A stretch of 64,000 bases of DNA from Bryopsis sp. KO-2023 (taxonomy: Eukaryota; Chlorophyta; Ulvophyceae; Bryopsidales; Bryopsidaceae): the NCBI GenBank assembly GCA_030272585.1, contig BSYQ01000002.1, forward strand, positions 3,410,001-3,474,000, read 5' to 3'. The notes below the pieces were generated by a model. That model had not been told where the DNA came from. It ran no database searches and saw nothing but the letters and a program-made list of their open reading frames with translations. How positions within the stretch are numbered: the stretch's first letter is position 1; each line of letters starts with the position of its first letter. The position numbers and the translations under genes were made by a program. This document shows, in pieces, positions 22,901-33,585 of the stretch.

Positions 22901-24960
22901 GAAATAGCATTTTTTTTTAAACCAAGTAATATTTTCAGGGCTGGTTATTGGGTTGGCCGACGTTCTCCAAACGAATAACCAACCGCAAAAATATTACTAG
23001 GAAAAAAAATACATATTTCTCAAATAATAATGATAATATAGTAGTATTTCAAATATTATAAAAACAGAGGAGCGGGAGAGACCCAAAAAAGCAAAAAGAT
23101 CGATGCGAATTTTCCTCGAGGGAAAAAAGGTGAGGGAAAAAACAAACGGAAAAAGTGTGAAAAAGTGAGAAAAAAGTTAAGAGTATAATTAATTACCCAG
23201 AAGTGCTCCTCTCCTTTTGATTTTTTTTTCTCTGCCCTTCCTCCTAGTTTTCCTCTTTTTTTTTGCTGAATCCAGGCTGCCACAAATTTCATTTTTTTCA
23301 TTCACCACTTCACACTCAGCTCCCTCACCACCCCTGAAAAACAAATCAATTCTCTTTTTAGACTGATGTTTTTTTTCTTCTCACGCCCACTCCCTCTCTC
23401 TCTTCTCCCTTTTTTTTGTTTCCTTTTTTTTCTGTTTCTTTTTTCTTGAAGGAGCAACAGAAAGGCCAACATGCTGAGACATCTCAAAGAAACAGGAAAA
23501 GAAAAACAAAAATAAAACATGAAAAAAACAAGAAAAAAAGACAAGAAAAAAGAAAAGAAAAGGAAAGAGAGGTAGCTACTGTTTTTTTACACAGATATTC
23601 CTCACAGATTTATCTTGTTCATAATTTTTTAGATTCTTATATTTTTTCTGAAGATGTACTCTTCTTGTTATTAAATACTGTCTCAGATCACAACAATTTT
23701 TTCATCAAAATATCGACATATTCTTTATTTTAAAAGAAAAAAACTTTAATAAGCTGTTGCTCCTGATCAGGCAATTTAAGAAAATGGAACAAGGAGAAAA
23801 AGGGATCGACACCATAATAAGGGGAAAAATAACTGGAGAAAAAGGAAAAAGAAATAAGAAAAAGAAGAAAACTTCTCCTATGCAGCGGCACCGCACCTTT
23901 TTTCCGAAAAACGCTTCCTCCTGTCCACCCGGAAAAAAAGGGTATCACCAGCGAAATCCACTGCACATAATTTTGCCACCTCAAATCTCATACAAAACCC
24001 TAAACCGGAAAAAGAAAAACAGAACAGAACAGAACAGAAAGGGAGAAACAAAACAGTTGCGCAGAACACAGGACTCAAAAGCCCACCAGTCGCTCTCCAG
24101 CTCCACTTCTGCGATGGATCTCCTGGTTCATTCATCGGGGAAAAAACAAAAAAAAGAAAAGAGGGGGGAGGGGAACCCTCGCGCGCTCCAATCCTTTCGT
24201 TATCATTCAACTTCGTAGCGGGAAGGGGCGGCGCAGCCGAAACCAGAACCAAAAAAAACGCGCCCCTTGTCGCAAAGAAATAACCAGCGCGAAGAAGACA
24301 GGGGGGAAGAAATCACTGAACGATCACACCAATACTCCGACCGCGCCGCCAGTCAGACTGTGACGCAGCCCACATGTCAGACATGTCGTAAGTCGGAGAA
24401 ACGGGGTCGGTACGAGACACTTACGTGAGCAAAAAGCTTAGTAATCGTGGAAGGAAACTTTGTTGAACCTGTTTTCCTTCCACCGACTCAAGATAGTAGC
24501 GCCACAGCAGCGCCTCAGCCGAATTCGATTGTGCTTCAGCGCTCCAAGCAACGGGCAACGACAATCGGAAAACGGAGGGGGGGGGGGGGACCAAAACGAG
24601 GAATTTTCATACATTATCACGGGTTCCGGAAGTTCCGAATCGGAACCCGATCAGAACGTGCGCGCAAAATGGTACAGTGAGGGTCAAGCGTGGGCATACC
24701 CCCCAGCTGCTCCGAGTATGAATGTCTTACAAGTGACCATACATCCTCCATTCTCCGCGTCGCCAGCGGGACTTTTTAAGGCGTCGTAACGCTCCCGCAA
24801 CGACCACGACAGGAAACAGCCGCCCACTTCCCAGCACCACAGACTCTTTTCGATTAGTTTCTGAGCAGCTTTTCGTTCCCCGTTCAGAAGCCTTGTTTTC
24901 GGTAAAGTTCCTCCTTTTCCCGCCGAGCTGCTCACGACGAGAAGGGACATCTCAAACACG
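22901..24960. other. homopolymer-rich gene-free transition
   Basis: Sequence character changes here: A, T and G homopolymers (up to 10-11 G near 24579) become frequent, as in the introns and spacers further right. Open frames are low-complexity Lys/Phe/Ser artefacts. The GC content rises after about 24100. Serves at its right end as the upstream region of the 24961 gene. Confidence 0.5.
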
Positions 24961-25414
24961 ATGATGACTGCTCCAGCAATAGCGCTTCTTCTTTTACTAG
25001 CGTCTACCATCGTGGAAACGACGCCAGCTCTCCCTTGTCTTAAATCGACGAACCAGCTTCGATCCGGTGAGCAAACCGACGCAAGCGCTACGCTCAGGTC
25101 GGCGCAAAAAAAAGATTGAACGATTGGGATCCTTGAAACGCCTTTGTTCTTGTTTTCGTGTGCCACCAGCAAGCAGCAGGGAGCATTAGCTTTAATTTTG
25201 TACGACCGTAGCGTGTGGTGTTCCCTTTTCTAATCCTGTCGTTGGCCCCATGTTTCTCCATTCAATCTGTTTGCTTCTGTCCACAGGGGGCCCCATACCC
25301 TCCACTCGCCCTCACCGCGATTTCAGAAAACAACTCCAAAATGAGGTGAACAGAATCTTCTCAGCATTGCTGGGTTTCCTTCGAATGATAACGAGACTCC
25401 TCCTCTCCATGTGA
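24961..25414 (+). CDS. small secreted protein, two exons
   Basis: Exon 1 (24961-25066) encodes an N-terminal signal peptide: M-M-T-A-P-A-I-A, then a Leu-rich core (L-L-L-L-L-A-S-T-I-V) and a likely cleavage site near residues 20-23. Its donor is G|GTGAGC, phase 1. Exon 2 (25287-25414) follows an acceptor CCACAG and reads in phase to TGA; the total is 77 residues. The mature part is short and basic, with R-P-H-R-D-F-R-K-Q-L, and ends in a hydrophobic/basic helix (S-A-L-L-G-F-L-R-M-I-T-R-L-L-L-S-M) that looks amphipathic and membrane-active. Only one Cys remains after the signal. The same exon plan recurs at 29243 and 33586-34107. Function unknown; a secreted peptide or propeptide is inferred. 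Confidence 0.5.
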
Positions 25415-25532
25415 CGTGCGTTCGCGCGTATGCGGACGTCCTTCATTCACCTTGACGTTTTTGTATTTCTACCAGATTTGCCTTTTTCTGTTTCGTGTAT
25501 GAGTATGTGTTCGCTCGTTCCTGAAGGCTGAT

Positions 25533-26556
25533 ATGGATCTGGAGCTCGAGTCGGTATTAGAGGCGTCCCTGGAGGAGGTTGCTGGACCTCCATCCCCTTC
25601 TACTATTTTATCAGCAGATGATCAAGAGGTATCCTTACCTTCTGGCCAAATGCTCTAGTTTCAACGTCACTGGTGCGTTAAAAAACGACCGAAAAACATG
25701 CTGAGGCTGGTTTGGTTTCAAGGAAATTGATGACATGCTCTTGGAGGCTGCCCGCGATGGAGATCTTGACCAAGTGAAGGTAATCCCACCATTTAGAACA
25801 TCTTATTGTTAGTGGTACTTTGGTGGAAAGAAGCGGCAACCGCCGGTTCTTCTTCTTGAATATTATACGTGAATCGTACTTTGCGAGCCGAAATCAGCAC
25901 AAACCCACGAAACCATGCCCTCTTTCAATATTTGCAGGTGTTTGTTAGCCGTGGGGCAAACTTGGAGTCTGAGGCTGGCAGCGACGCGGTCCTCGGTGCG
26001 GCCTGGAACGGCCACTCTGAAGTTGTGGAGTACTTGCTTCTAGCGGGTATATGCTCGACTATGGCTACTTCCTTTCCTGCCTTATTTCTTCAAAGATGTG
26101 ATCTGGAGCAGTTGATGAGCAACTGAGGTCGCTTTTGTTTTGCGATTGCTAGGCGCCGACTCCGGTCCTTTAAATTTGTTGGGCACGGCTGCTATGAACG
26201 GCAGTGTTGTGGCTGTCAAAACTCTTCTTGGAGCAGGTGCGAAGCGAAAAATCCTCAAAGCGAAGAACATTTAGGCAACAACGAAATAAATGTGTGTTTT
26301 CTTCCTTGATGTACCCTGTTTGCAGTCCAACGAGATATGAGATGCATGTTTGGACGAAGAACTTTTACTGACAAGTGAACGACCTCAAACAACCTCGTGT
26401 ATTAAGCCAACCGTTGAGTGAGCGATCGTTTCGACAGGGCTTCATAAAAACGCGGAAGACTCGGATGGGGAGACTGCGAAGGATGCTATTTGTACTTGTC
26501 CATTCAATCCTTGTGATGAGGAAACCGAGAACGAGCTGCATGAGCTACTCGACTGA
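25533..26556 (+). CDS. ankyrin-repeat protein, five exons, 154 aa
   Basis: Exons 25533-25628, 25723-25779, 25938-26046, 26153-26236 and 26438-26556 join in frame with consensus GT-AG borders (phases 0, 0, 1, 1) to give 154 residues. An acidic N-terminus (M-D-L-E-L-E-S-V-L-E) leads into about three ankyrin repeats: L-L-E-A-A-R-D-G-D-L-D-Q-V-K; a repeat with R-G-A-N-L-E-S and A-A-W-N-G-H-S-E-V-V-E-Y-L-L; then T-A-A-M-N-G-S-V-V-A-V-K-T-L-L. A capping segment with N-A-E-D-S-D-G-E-T-A-K-D-A and an acidic Cys-containing tail closes the protein. Ankyrin repeats bind partner proteins; no catalytic domain is present, so this is probably a small adaptor or inhibitor. It starts 118 bp after the secreted-protein gene. 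Introns are 94-201 bp. Confidence 0.85.
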
Positions 26557-27361
26557 GCGTTTCCGACTTCCAAGTATCAGTGAATGCAAGGCCTCCATCC
26601 TGGCCAAACACCATGTGATCAACGCTGGCGCAATGTTTTTCCCCTCAGGCCTGAGGAAAAGACAATTCAAAACTGTTTCGTAATCCCTGGATATTATTGA
26701 GAAATGTTGAAAGGGTTTTTTTTGCTGACTTTGCTGTTTAGGTTATGTTGCTTTTTGGCATTAGAATGCAATGGTTTGGTACCCACTATTTGTACAAGTA
26801 TTTCAACTCGTATTTTTGTATTCTCAAGGGATGTTGCAAATATGGTTGCGTATGACCAGCGATCATCGTTAAGCTGTGTGATTACGCTGTTCAGTTGCCC
26901 AATGTTGGTGTATTGAAAGGTTTTTGCTCAGCAGTTCAAATTGACAGAACCGTTTTCTCTGGTCGACAGGACTGATCAGGAGAACACCTCTCTAAGTGGT
27001 ACATTTTCTTGAAACCCTTCTAAGGCACCTTCGTGAATTGCACCTCGTTCATGAAGCAACATAAAACTACCTGAAACCAAAAGGAATAAAGTGTTTCTAT
27101 AAGAATTTCCCTCCTCCCCCGAACAATAGTTTCCAAAATGGAGAAATATATTTCCATGGATAACAATCTAGGGATTGTTAAGCGGCAACAGAAGTAAAGT
27201 ATACACCTGAAGCAAACCCTCCAAGAACGCTCTCTGTTTTTCTCTGAGCTCCCTTGCTCGATCCCACCACGAATGAGAATGTAGTTTGTCCACAGTTATC
27301 CTCCCAAACGATGAGGAGTACAAGAAATACATATATATATATAATTGAAAAAATTAAAAAA
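26557..27361. other. 3' flank, no gene seen
   Basis: Follows the ankyrin gene stop. AT-rich, with AATAAA-like signals near 27085. A short AT microsatellite (about 27330-27343) abuts the palindromic element. Confidence 0.5.
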
Positions 27362-28295
27362 TTGAGCGGTCCCTCTGATTGTCTACCATTGGTGAATCCT
27401 GTGCTTTGCTCTGGTGCATTGTCCTCCCACCGAGGTAGGGGGCCAGTGATCGCTGCTCGGTTCCCCGCCTGGCGCTTTGCCTGACCCTTCACCCATTCCG
27501 TCACCGACTCTTCAGAGAAGGTACCAGAACAGACCCACCCCTTGGAAAGGATGCACCATCAACGCTCAGCACCGGACCAAGGACAGACACCTTCGATCCA
27601 CGCTCAACAGTCCCCGCTTGGGTGATAAACAGGCGCTACCCTGCTCGACGTTTTGTTGTATCCGTTGAAGGCATGCCATTTTTATGTTCTCGGTTGGATT
27701 TTGGGCGCTGGCGACAAAACCAAATGTCAGTTCTGCAAACCTCCAGCACACTCTGCGTGGTGGAGAACGAGGTGCACAGGGTGGAACGTTGTCACAATAG
27801 AAAAATCACCCAGATGTGTATGATAACCACGCTGGGGGAACTGGTGCCCTTAATGAAAGGAAAGCACCCCGCTCCACCCTGTGCACCTCGTTATCAGGCA
27901 CGCAGAGTGAGCTGGAGCTTCGCAGAACTGACATTTGGTTTTGTCGCCAGCGCTCCAAATCCAACCCAGAGCACAAAATGACCTGCCTCCAACCGCTACA
28001 ATAGAACGTCGAGCAGGGTAGCGCCTGTTTATCACCCAAGCGGGGACTGTTGAGCGTGGATCGAAGGTGTCTGTCCTTGGTCCGGTGCTGAGCGTTGATG
28101 GTGCATCCTTTCCAAGGGGTGGGTCTGTTCTGGTACCTTCTCTGAAGAGTCGGTGACGGAATGGGTGAAGTGTCAGGCAAAGCGCCAGGCGGGGAACCGA
28201 GCAGCGATCACTGGCCCCCTACCTCGGTGGGAGGACAATGCACCAGAGCAAAGCACAGGATTCACCAATGGTAGACAATCAGAGGGACCGCTCAA
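27362..28295. mobile_element. 934-bp palindromic element, unclassified
   Basis: Two inverted arms (27362-27788 and 27871-28295) around an ~80-bp spacer. The outer ~300 bp of the arms are almost identical, from the terminus TTGAGCGGTCCCTCTG inward. The inner ~130 bp (from about 27650 and to about 28005) have diverged clearly. No matching target duplication was found; the flanks are A-rich on the left and T-rich on the right. Both arms contain the same short reading frame with a conserved G-D-K-T-K-C-Q-F-C motif, but no transposase. Related single-arm copies occur at 34712-35145 and 36511-36597, so this is a dispersed repeat family, probably a foldback or long-TIR nonautonomous DNA element. Confidence 0.75.
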
Positions 28296-28895
28296 GTTTT
28301 TTTGGTAGCGGAGGTACTCAAATTTTTTGTGCCACCAACCCATTTGGGATCACGAACAAAATACAAGCTTGTTGGCAAATTTGGGTGGGCACATTGGCAG
28401 GGCGTTAGACTTCACGCCTGATGGTTCCTTTATATGCATTTCAGCTGAGAAAAGTGTGCGAAGCCGGGTCTATATGGAGTTGGTTGTCAAAATGAACGTG
28501 GAGGTTCCATAGCACCTTCAGTACATGGACTCGGTTCCGAATTCTGACCGGATCTGGTCTTGGAGCGTCGCTGACCTAGGGTATCGGCGGGGGTTCGATT
28601 CCTCCTCTCCACACTTTCATTTTTGGCCGCAGAACAACCCTGGTCCGACGACAATCATGGGTCAAACACGAGCTTTCCATAGCTTTTGGCTGAACCAGGG
28701 ACACAATTGCCCCTGGCAACTCTCAGTGTTTTTCTTCGGCCATTCGACGAAAGACGCAAGCTAATCCCGTCGTCGCTTCCCTCTCGATTCGATTTTCTTA
28801 AGGGGAGAAAGCTTTCCCCTCTTCTTCCCCAGGTGTGTCGAGCGTGGAGAAAGAAGGGACCCACAGATCGCTTTTTATCGAAGTTCGTGTGCAGC
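28296..28895. other. no clear gene; B-box-like motif
   Basis: Contains a hairpin-forming segment with GGGGGTTCGATTCCTCC (about 28588-28604), a good T-arm/B-box match, but no credible tRNA could be folded around it. Open frames at 28686-28895 could be the 5' part of the following candidate gene. Confidence 0.35.
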
Positions 28896-29143
28896 ATGGG
28901 TCCCAAGCCAATTCGCTGCCCACTCTTAGAAGTATGTGAACAAGACGTCGCTGATTGGGAGAAGAACATCATTCGACGCGCGAAAAATCTGTTGGTTTGG
29001 TTTGGGGGTACCAGAACGGTCCAGAGATGACTGTGAGTAGACAATATCAACCGCAGGTTGGCGCTCCAAGAAGTTGGAAAGGACGCCCCAAAGGGCCTTG
29101 GTCATTTTCCGATAAACACAAGCGAGCCCCCTCGTTCACATAG
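28896..29143 (+). CDS. candidate small basic protein, two exons
   Basis: ATG at 28896, exon 1 to 28931 with donor GAA|GTATGT. Exon 2 runs from 29057 (acceptor ACCGCAG) to TAG at 29143, phase 0, giving 40 residues. The product is basic and Pro/Trp-rich (W-K-G-R-P-K-G-P-W-S-F). An unspliced reading stops sooner. The frame is also open upstream of the ATG, so the start is unsure. No family recognised. Confidence 0.25.
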
Positions 29144-29242
29144 AGCAGCAAAACGTTGGAGGGAGGCGATCGATTCAGAAGCACTTCACTCGTGCGTTTT
29201 ACCCGCCTCCATCTTCCTCGAAAGAACAGAACCAACGCCACA

Positions 29243-29675
29243 ATGTCAAAATCAACCGCGCTCGCTGTTTTGATCCTTATGGTTTCGATAGTGGGTTCGC
29301 ATTCCAGGCCAGTAGCTCCTACGACAGGTACGCCAACAAAGGGGGGCGTTTTTCTCAACGCTTTTACTATCCGGACGGTTTAACCTTGTCCAGTTTTCCA
29401 GACAACATGGTTTCTCGCGATCCATCCACGAACAAAAGGGCGTTATCGCTTGCTGCGGCGTTTTCTTCTTTCTTTTCCTCAGTGTGATCGAACGTTTAGG
29501 CTGTAAAAAGCGTTGAACGAGAAAAAAACCATCGTGTTCCGCAGGGGAGGATTGGTGCCGCGATTGCTACTTGGCTTTTGATTGCAATTTCTACCCTTTC
29601 GTTTGCGTGAAAGAAGGCGGCGTCCCGTGGTCGCATGAGAAGGGGGATCACTTTGAGTTTTGTTGCAGATGTTAA
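29243..29675 (+). CDS. secreted cysteine-rich peptide, two exons
   Basis: Exon 1 (29243-29327) encodes a classical signal peptide: M-S-K-S-T, hydrophobic core A-L-A-V-L-I-L-M-V-S-I-V, and an A-x-A-like or G-S-H-S cleavage region. Its donor is G|GTACGC, phase 1. Exon 2 (29545-29675; acceptor TTCCGCAG) reads in phase to TAA; total 71 residues. The mature ~45-residue chain has seven Cys in the order W-C-R-D-C-x5-C-x6-C-x15-C-C-R-C and many aromatics. The spacing suggests a disulfide-stabilised extracellular peptide of the defensin/toxin-like size class, but it does not match a named family that I know. The plan is shared with the minus-strand gene at 33586-34107. Function (antimicrobial, signalling, wall or adhesive) is open. 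Confidence 0.6.
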
Positions 29676-31401
29676 CCTTGTTGGTTGGAAGAAACGAAAA
29701 AAAACACCACCCCCATTTTTGTACCAGTTTTTTCTCCTACCTCTTTTTCATAGAATCCCCTGATCAACCACTGGGTGCCCAAGATTGGGCTTTTTTTGGT
29801 TGGTGGCATGATAAAAGCAAGATATTTTTTTTGTTGAATCTTCCACGAGTTGTGTTTCTGGATGATCACATTTCTTGGTTTGATACGAGCTTTCCCTGAC
29901 GTTCAAAATGGTCCTTGTGAGGAAAAGAACGATGTTGTGCTGTTTCTCGAGGCTTTTCCCTCCCTGTAGCCGTGTTTTTTCTTTCTTTTTCGCTGAAAAT
30001 TGGTGACAGGTTCTGCAGTACTCTTGGTTTTTTTTAATTCTCAGGCAAGATTGCCACCTTAAAAGTCTGGCATCATATTTGAAACAAGACCTGTAATTTG
30101 GTTCTGCTTTTAGCCTTCTCCACTGTGGAAGGCTTGAAAATTGAAAAACAGAATGTTGGATATTGGGGCCCAATGGCAAAAAGTATTCACTAGATCTTTT
30201 TCCCAAAGTTTCATGCTGGATATGGATGCATGCATGCATGGATTTGCGATTCAAACGATGGCACATGATAAAGAAATGAACAGCCTAGATATCAGCCAAG
30301 ATTGCTTTTTTTTTAAGAAACGTTTCCACGACTTTGGATCTTGTACAACATGTAATTTCTGGTTTGGTTTGGTTTGGTTTGTACAATATATCACTCTTCT
30401 TACACAGCTAAAAAAAGATCAATTCGGTCACGAACTTTCCACGATTTGGTCTCGACAGAAGCGAGGATTACCATAAACTTACGTCAGGAAAAAGCACACC
30501 GAAAACTCAAAATGTAAGAAATATAAGAAACGAGCCAGTCTTTCCCATAAGCTGGCCATCCTCTGGACTAGCCTTTTTTCATACTTTTTTCAGCTTCATG
30601 ATTGGCATCTCCTTCACAATGTAATTCAATGTTTGTTTCTTCAGCTTCTGAGTTGTTTCAAGTAATATCCCGTCGCCACCCAGGGTCCGCTTGTCAAGTC
30701 TTTGAGTATCGTCAGAGAGCGTTTCTTGGTGTTCTACTCCTTTCCCTCCAATGCAAGCCACCAGTCTTGCTCTAACTCGGCGAGACCGTCGGTGGGAGAA
30801 TTTACATCATGTCAATCGGGCGCCTGTCCCAACCATAAACAAGAACTCAGGAAAACAATTTATTTGCAAAACATCCCTGTTGTTTGGGACAAATTCAACG
30901 AAAAGAAACACCCGAGTTATGGAACGAACACGCACGTTGGGGCCCTATGCTTTTCTCCAGGCCGGTCAACAAGTGAACGCGACCTCTTATTTCATCACCT
31001 CTGTTTCTATTGCATCTTGAGATAATAATTTGTAAGGCGCCATCGTGACGTCGAAGTCAGGAAAGCTTTGCCGCGGTTCGACTCGACGGCATTCCCATGG
31101 ATAACGACTATCAAATTTGGTTTCGTCGAACGAGGTTTTGTGTTGTAGACAGCAACTAGGTCAAAGAAAAGCAGGATCCACCTCTGATTATTGAACGAGA
31201 ATGCCAAGAGTATGGTTTTTAACGGGTGTACATCTGCGGATCGGTAGCTGATTGCCCTTTGCAGAATCCCCTCTCTCTTTCTCAATCAATAAAAATGGAC
31301 TTGTTGCAAGACTTCCACAACACAGGATCACACACACAAAAATTTGTTTAAACAATCAATAATCATTGAAACAGGTTTCTTACGCCAAAAATCAACACTT
31401 G
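29676..31401. other. no firm gene; one weak minus-strand exon
   Basis: Mostly T- and A-rich spacer. A minus-strand frame at 30579-30780 (T-Q-R-L-D-K-R-T-L-G-G-D-G-I-L-L-E-T-T-Q) looks protein-like, is faintly reminiscent of Vti1/GOSR SNAREs, and is followed by a donor-like GTATGA. No partner exon with a transmembrane anchor was convincing. Confidence 0.35.
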
Positions 31402-32451
31402 TTAATCTTCAAGGCAAGAATGGGCCCAGAAGTCCCACACCAAGATTTTCCCGTCACGCCGCACAGCCGTCCGCTTACCCTCCGTCAAGAAAAGACCTAT
31501 GAGTTTACCCCCTACATGAAACGTGCGAAGGAAACAATCCTCCTCGACAACACCAGAAACCACCACTTCCATCGAGGTTACCGTACAGTGCGCAAACTTG
31601 CTTTCGTTTAGCGCAAAAAAGAACCACCTTGGGTGATTGTCGATAACTCGCACAGACTCGAAGGTCTCCAAGTCCCATATCCGGACGGTAAAATCCATAG
31701 AGCTACTAACGACCATATTGTCATTGGCATCAACACGCGAGACAGGACGAGAGTGTCCCTCCAGCGCCGCCACGCGGGTGCAGGAGGCCAAGCTCCACAC
31801 TTCTAGATGCCCAACCCTCAATCCACATATCAACAAACCCACTCCCTTGGCGAATGCCGCACACAGAATGTCCTCTTGCTCCGGGCCACCCTCATTCAAA
31901 ACCTTCACACGAGTCCAGCCCATCTTGCTCCACAAATCCAGGCACCCAAACCTACCGCCAAAGACCACGTGGTCCCTGACATCCACGATCACATCAACCG
32001 TGAAACGAAGGCTAATGGCCGCGATCTGTCTCAATTCAGGCATTTCCAGGACCATCACCATTCGATTGCCATTCTTGCACAGCAGTGTTCCATTGATCAA
32101 ACACACAACCGAAATCCTCGTGTTGGCTTCGGTCCTAGTCAAGACGTCGCCGTTTTCAGCGTTCACAGAAAGAATCTTTTTTCCCTGAACCATCGCAATC
32201 ATATCGCCCCGCATATCACAACTACCAGCCCACCGATTCTTGGGGAACTCGATACATTTCGGCACAACGGTGCCACATCGCCAGGATCTCTCGAGGTCGA
32301 GTTTTTTAACGAAATGGCCTTCCTTGGTGACCTCGTTCCAAGCCTTAGCGACACTGGAGCATCTGGCCAAAGCCCTTGGGCAAAGCCCCTCGAAAATTCG
32401 ACCAACCACGCCACTGGGGAGCTCCCACTCAACACTCACGTAGTCGCTCAT
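31402..32451 (-). CDS. F-box / WD40-repeat protein, single exon
   Basis: A 349-residue product if translation starts at the ATG at 32451, which places the F-box near the N-terminus; the frame is also open for 48 codons upstream. Residues about 10-45 are F-box-like: E-L-P-S-G-V-V-G-R-I-F-E-G-L then R-C-S-S-V-A-K-A-W-N-E-V. The remainder is a poorly conserved WD40 propeller, clearest at G-H-S-R-P-V-S-R-V followed by M-D-F-T-V-R-I-W-D-L, with other blades ending L-D-L-W, L-E-V-W and I-L-V-W-D-F. Such proteins are substrate receptors of SCF-type ubiquitin ligases: the F-box binds SKP1 and the propeller binds the target. No intron is needed. A 322-codon open frame on the opposite strand is a shadow. 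Confidence 0.8.
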   Translation of the reverse strand: MSDYVSVEWELPSGVVGRIFEGLCPRALARCSSVAKAWNEVTKEGHFVKKLDLERSWRCGTVVPKCIEFPKNRWAGSCDMRGDMIAMVQGKKILSVNAENGDVLTRTEANTRISVVCLINGTLLCKNGNRMVMVLEMPELRQIAAISLRFTVDVIVDVRDHVVFGGRFGCLDLWSKMGWTRVKVLNEGGPEQEDILCAAFAKGVGLLICGLRVGHLEVWSLASCTRVAALEGHSRPVSRVDANDNMVVSSSMDFTVRIWDLETFESVRVIDNHPRWFFFALNESKFAHCTVTSMEVVVSGVVEEDCFLRTFHVGGKLIGLFLTEGKRTAVRRDGKILVWDFWAHSCLED

Positions 32452-33585
32452 TCGTTCAAACGCGGCACAAAGAGAACCCCTTTTCCCCCACGATGTACCT
32501 CGCCTAAGCCTCGAGCTTTTGGTGTTTTCCACAAAGGAAAAAATTGCGGGAGAATCGAGCGGGCCTGTTACGAACGCGGGCACCAGAAAACGCACTTCAC
32601 GGCACTATTTGCGGAAAGAAAAGAAAGCAGGGCGTTTTGGTTTTCCCGGTTGAAAAAACTCTGGTATTTATCTGCGAAAAACGATGCGTTTCCTGTGACG
32701 ACGTTTGCAACCCTTTGCAGCGGCGCAGCGAAAACGAGGCTGCCCGTCAGTGTGACTGATCGTAAATATTACTAATTCCGATGGAGCTCCTTTTTGAAGA
32801 GGGGGGGGGGGAAGGAGAAAAGAGTGATACAGAGTTGGCTGAAACGTTCAAAAATACAAGTTGGGTGTGGGGGTCGCTCTAAAAAAGTTGCCCCCGGACC
32901 AGGAAGTGCTGAAACGAGGTACAGCCGAGTCCATCGTTGGTGCACAGCGCTCACATTCAATTTTATAATGAACTGTTATCAATCTGCAAGAAATCGGTTC
33001 CTTTGAGTATGGTCCAGGGCAGTTACAATTGACTTAGAATATGTAGATAGAATCGCTTGTAAAGCTTTCCTTTGGGAACACAGCAATGAGACTTTTTGTA
33101 CATTGATCCTGACGCTTTTTTTTTCCTTGATACTTCTCCTATCAATTGATACAACCAATGTTATAAAAAACTGACAGCCATGGCGAAAAAACACTGAAAT
33201 TAATCAATTGGTTACATGCGATGTCTTATCGTTCACAAAGTTCAATCTTAAGAAAATGATCGCCAAGCAGACCCACTGCTGTCCTGTGGAATCATTGCTT
33301 GGCAAAGGGAGGCCACTGAAAATCAATATTTGATATCTTGCCTAACACAAACAGGACGAAACCCATCGGATATCTACCAACACAAAACTCTATAAAGTCA
33401 CATGAAATGAACACCCCTCTCTTCCAAAAAAAATGCCTCAGCAAATCTTGCAGAATCATCAAGGGGCCGAGTCATTAGTACACCTGTAGGACGATGCCAA
33501 CATACCATGTGAGAAAAAATCTTCTCTAAATTTGATAAAAAGAACGTCAAATAAACAGCAGCTGTCATTTTTAACACACATGGAT
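32452..33585. other. intergenic, no gene seen
   Basis: Upstream region of the F-box gene and 3' region of the minus-strand secreted-peptide gene. A G9 run lies near 32803-32811. The frames antisense to the F-box gene end here. Confidence 0.5.

Noticed and set aside
23416-24252. Several long frames on both strands
   Set aside because: Low-complexity Lys/Phe frames created by A/T homopolymers; no motif or splice-linked partner.
28498-28618. Possible tRNA (Sec or intron-containing) with GTGGAGG...TCTCCAC ends and a good T-arm GGGGG-TTCGATT-CCTCC
   Set aside because: Ends pair and a 6-bp variable-like stem exists, but no credible D-arm, A box or anticodon loop could be placed in the ~120 nt; kept only as a B-box-like note.
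30579-30780. Vti1/GOSR-like SNARE exon on the minus strand
   Set aside because: Resemblance is limited to a few residues around T-Q-R-L; no Q-layer SNARE motif or membrane anchor exon was found.
31807-32775. 322-codon plus-strand open frame
   Set aside because: Antisense shadow of the F-box/WD40 gene; His/Pro-rich, no domain, and the minus strand shows real F-box and WD40 motifs.
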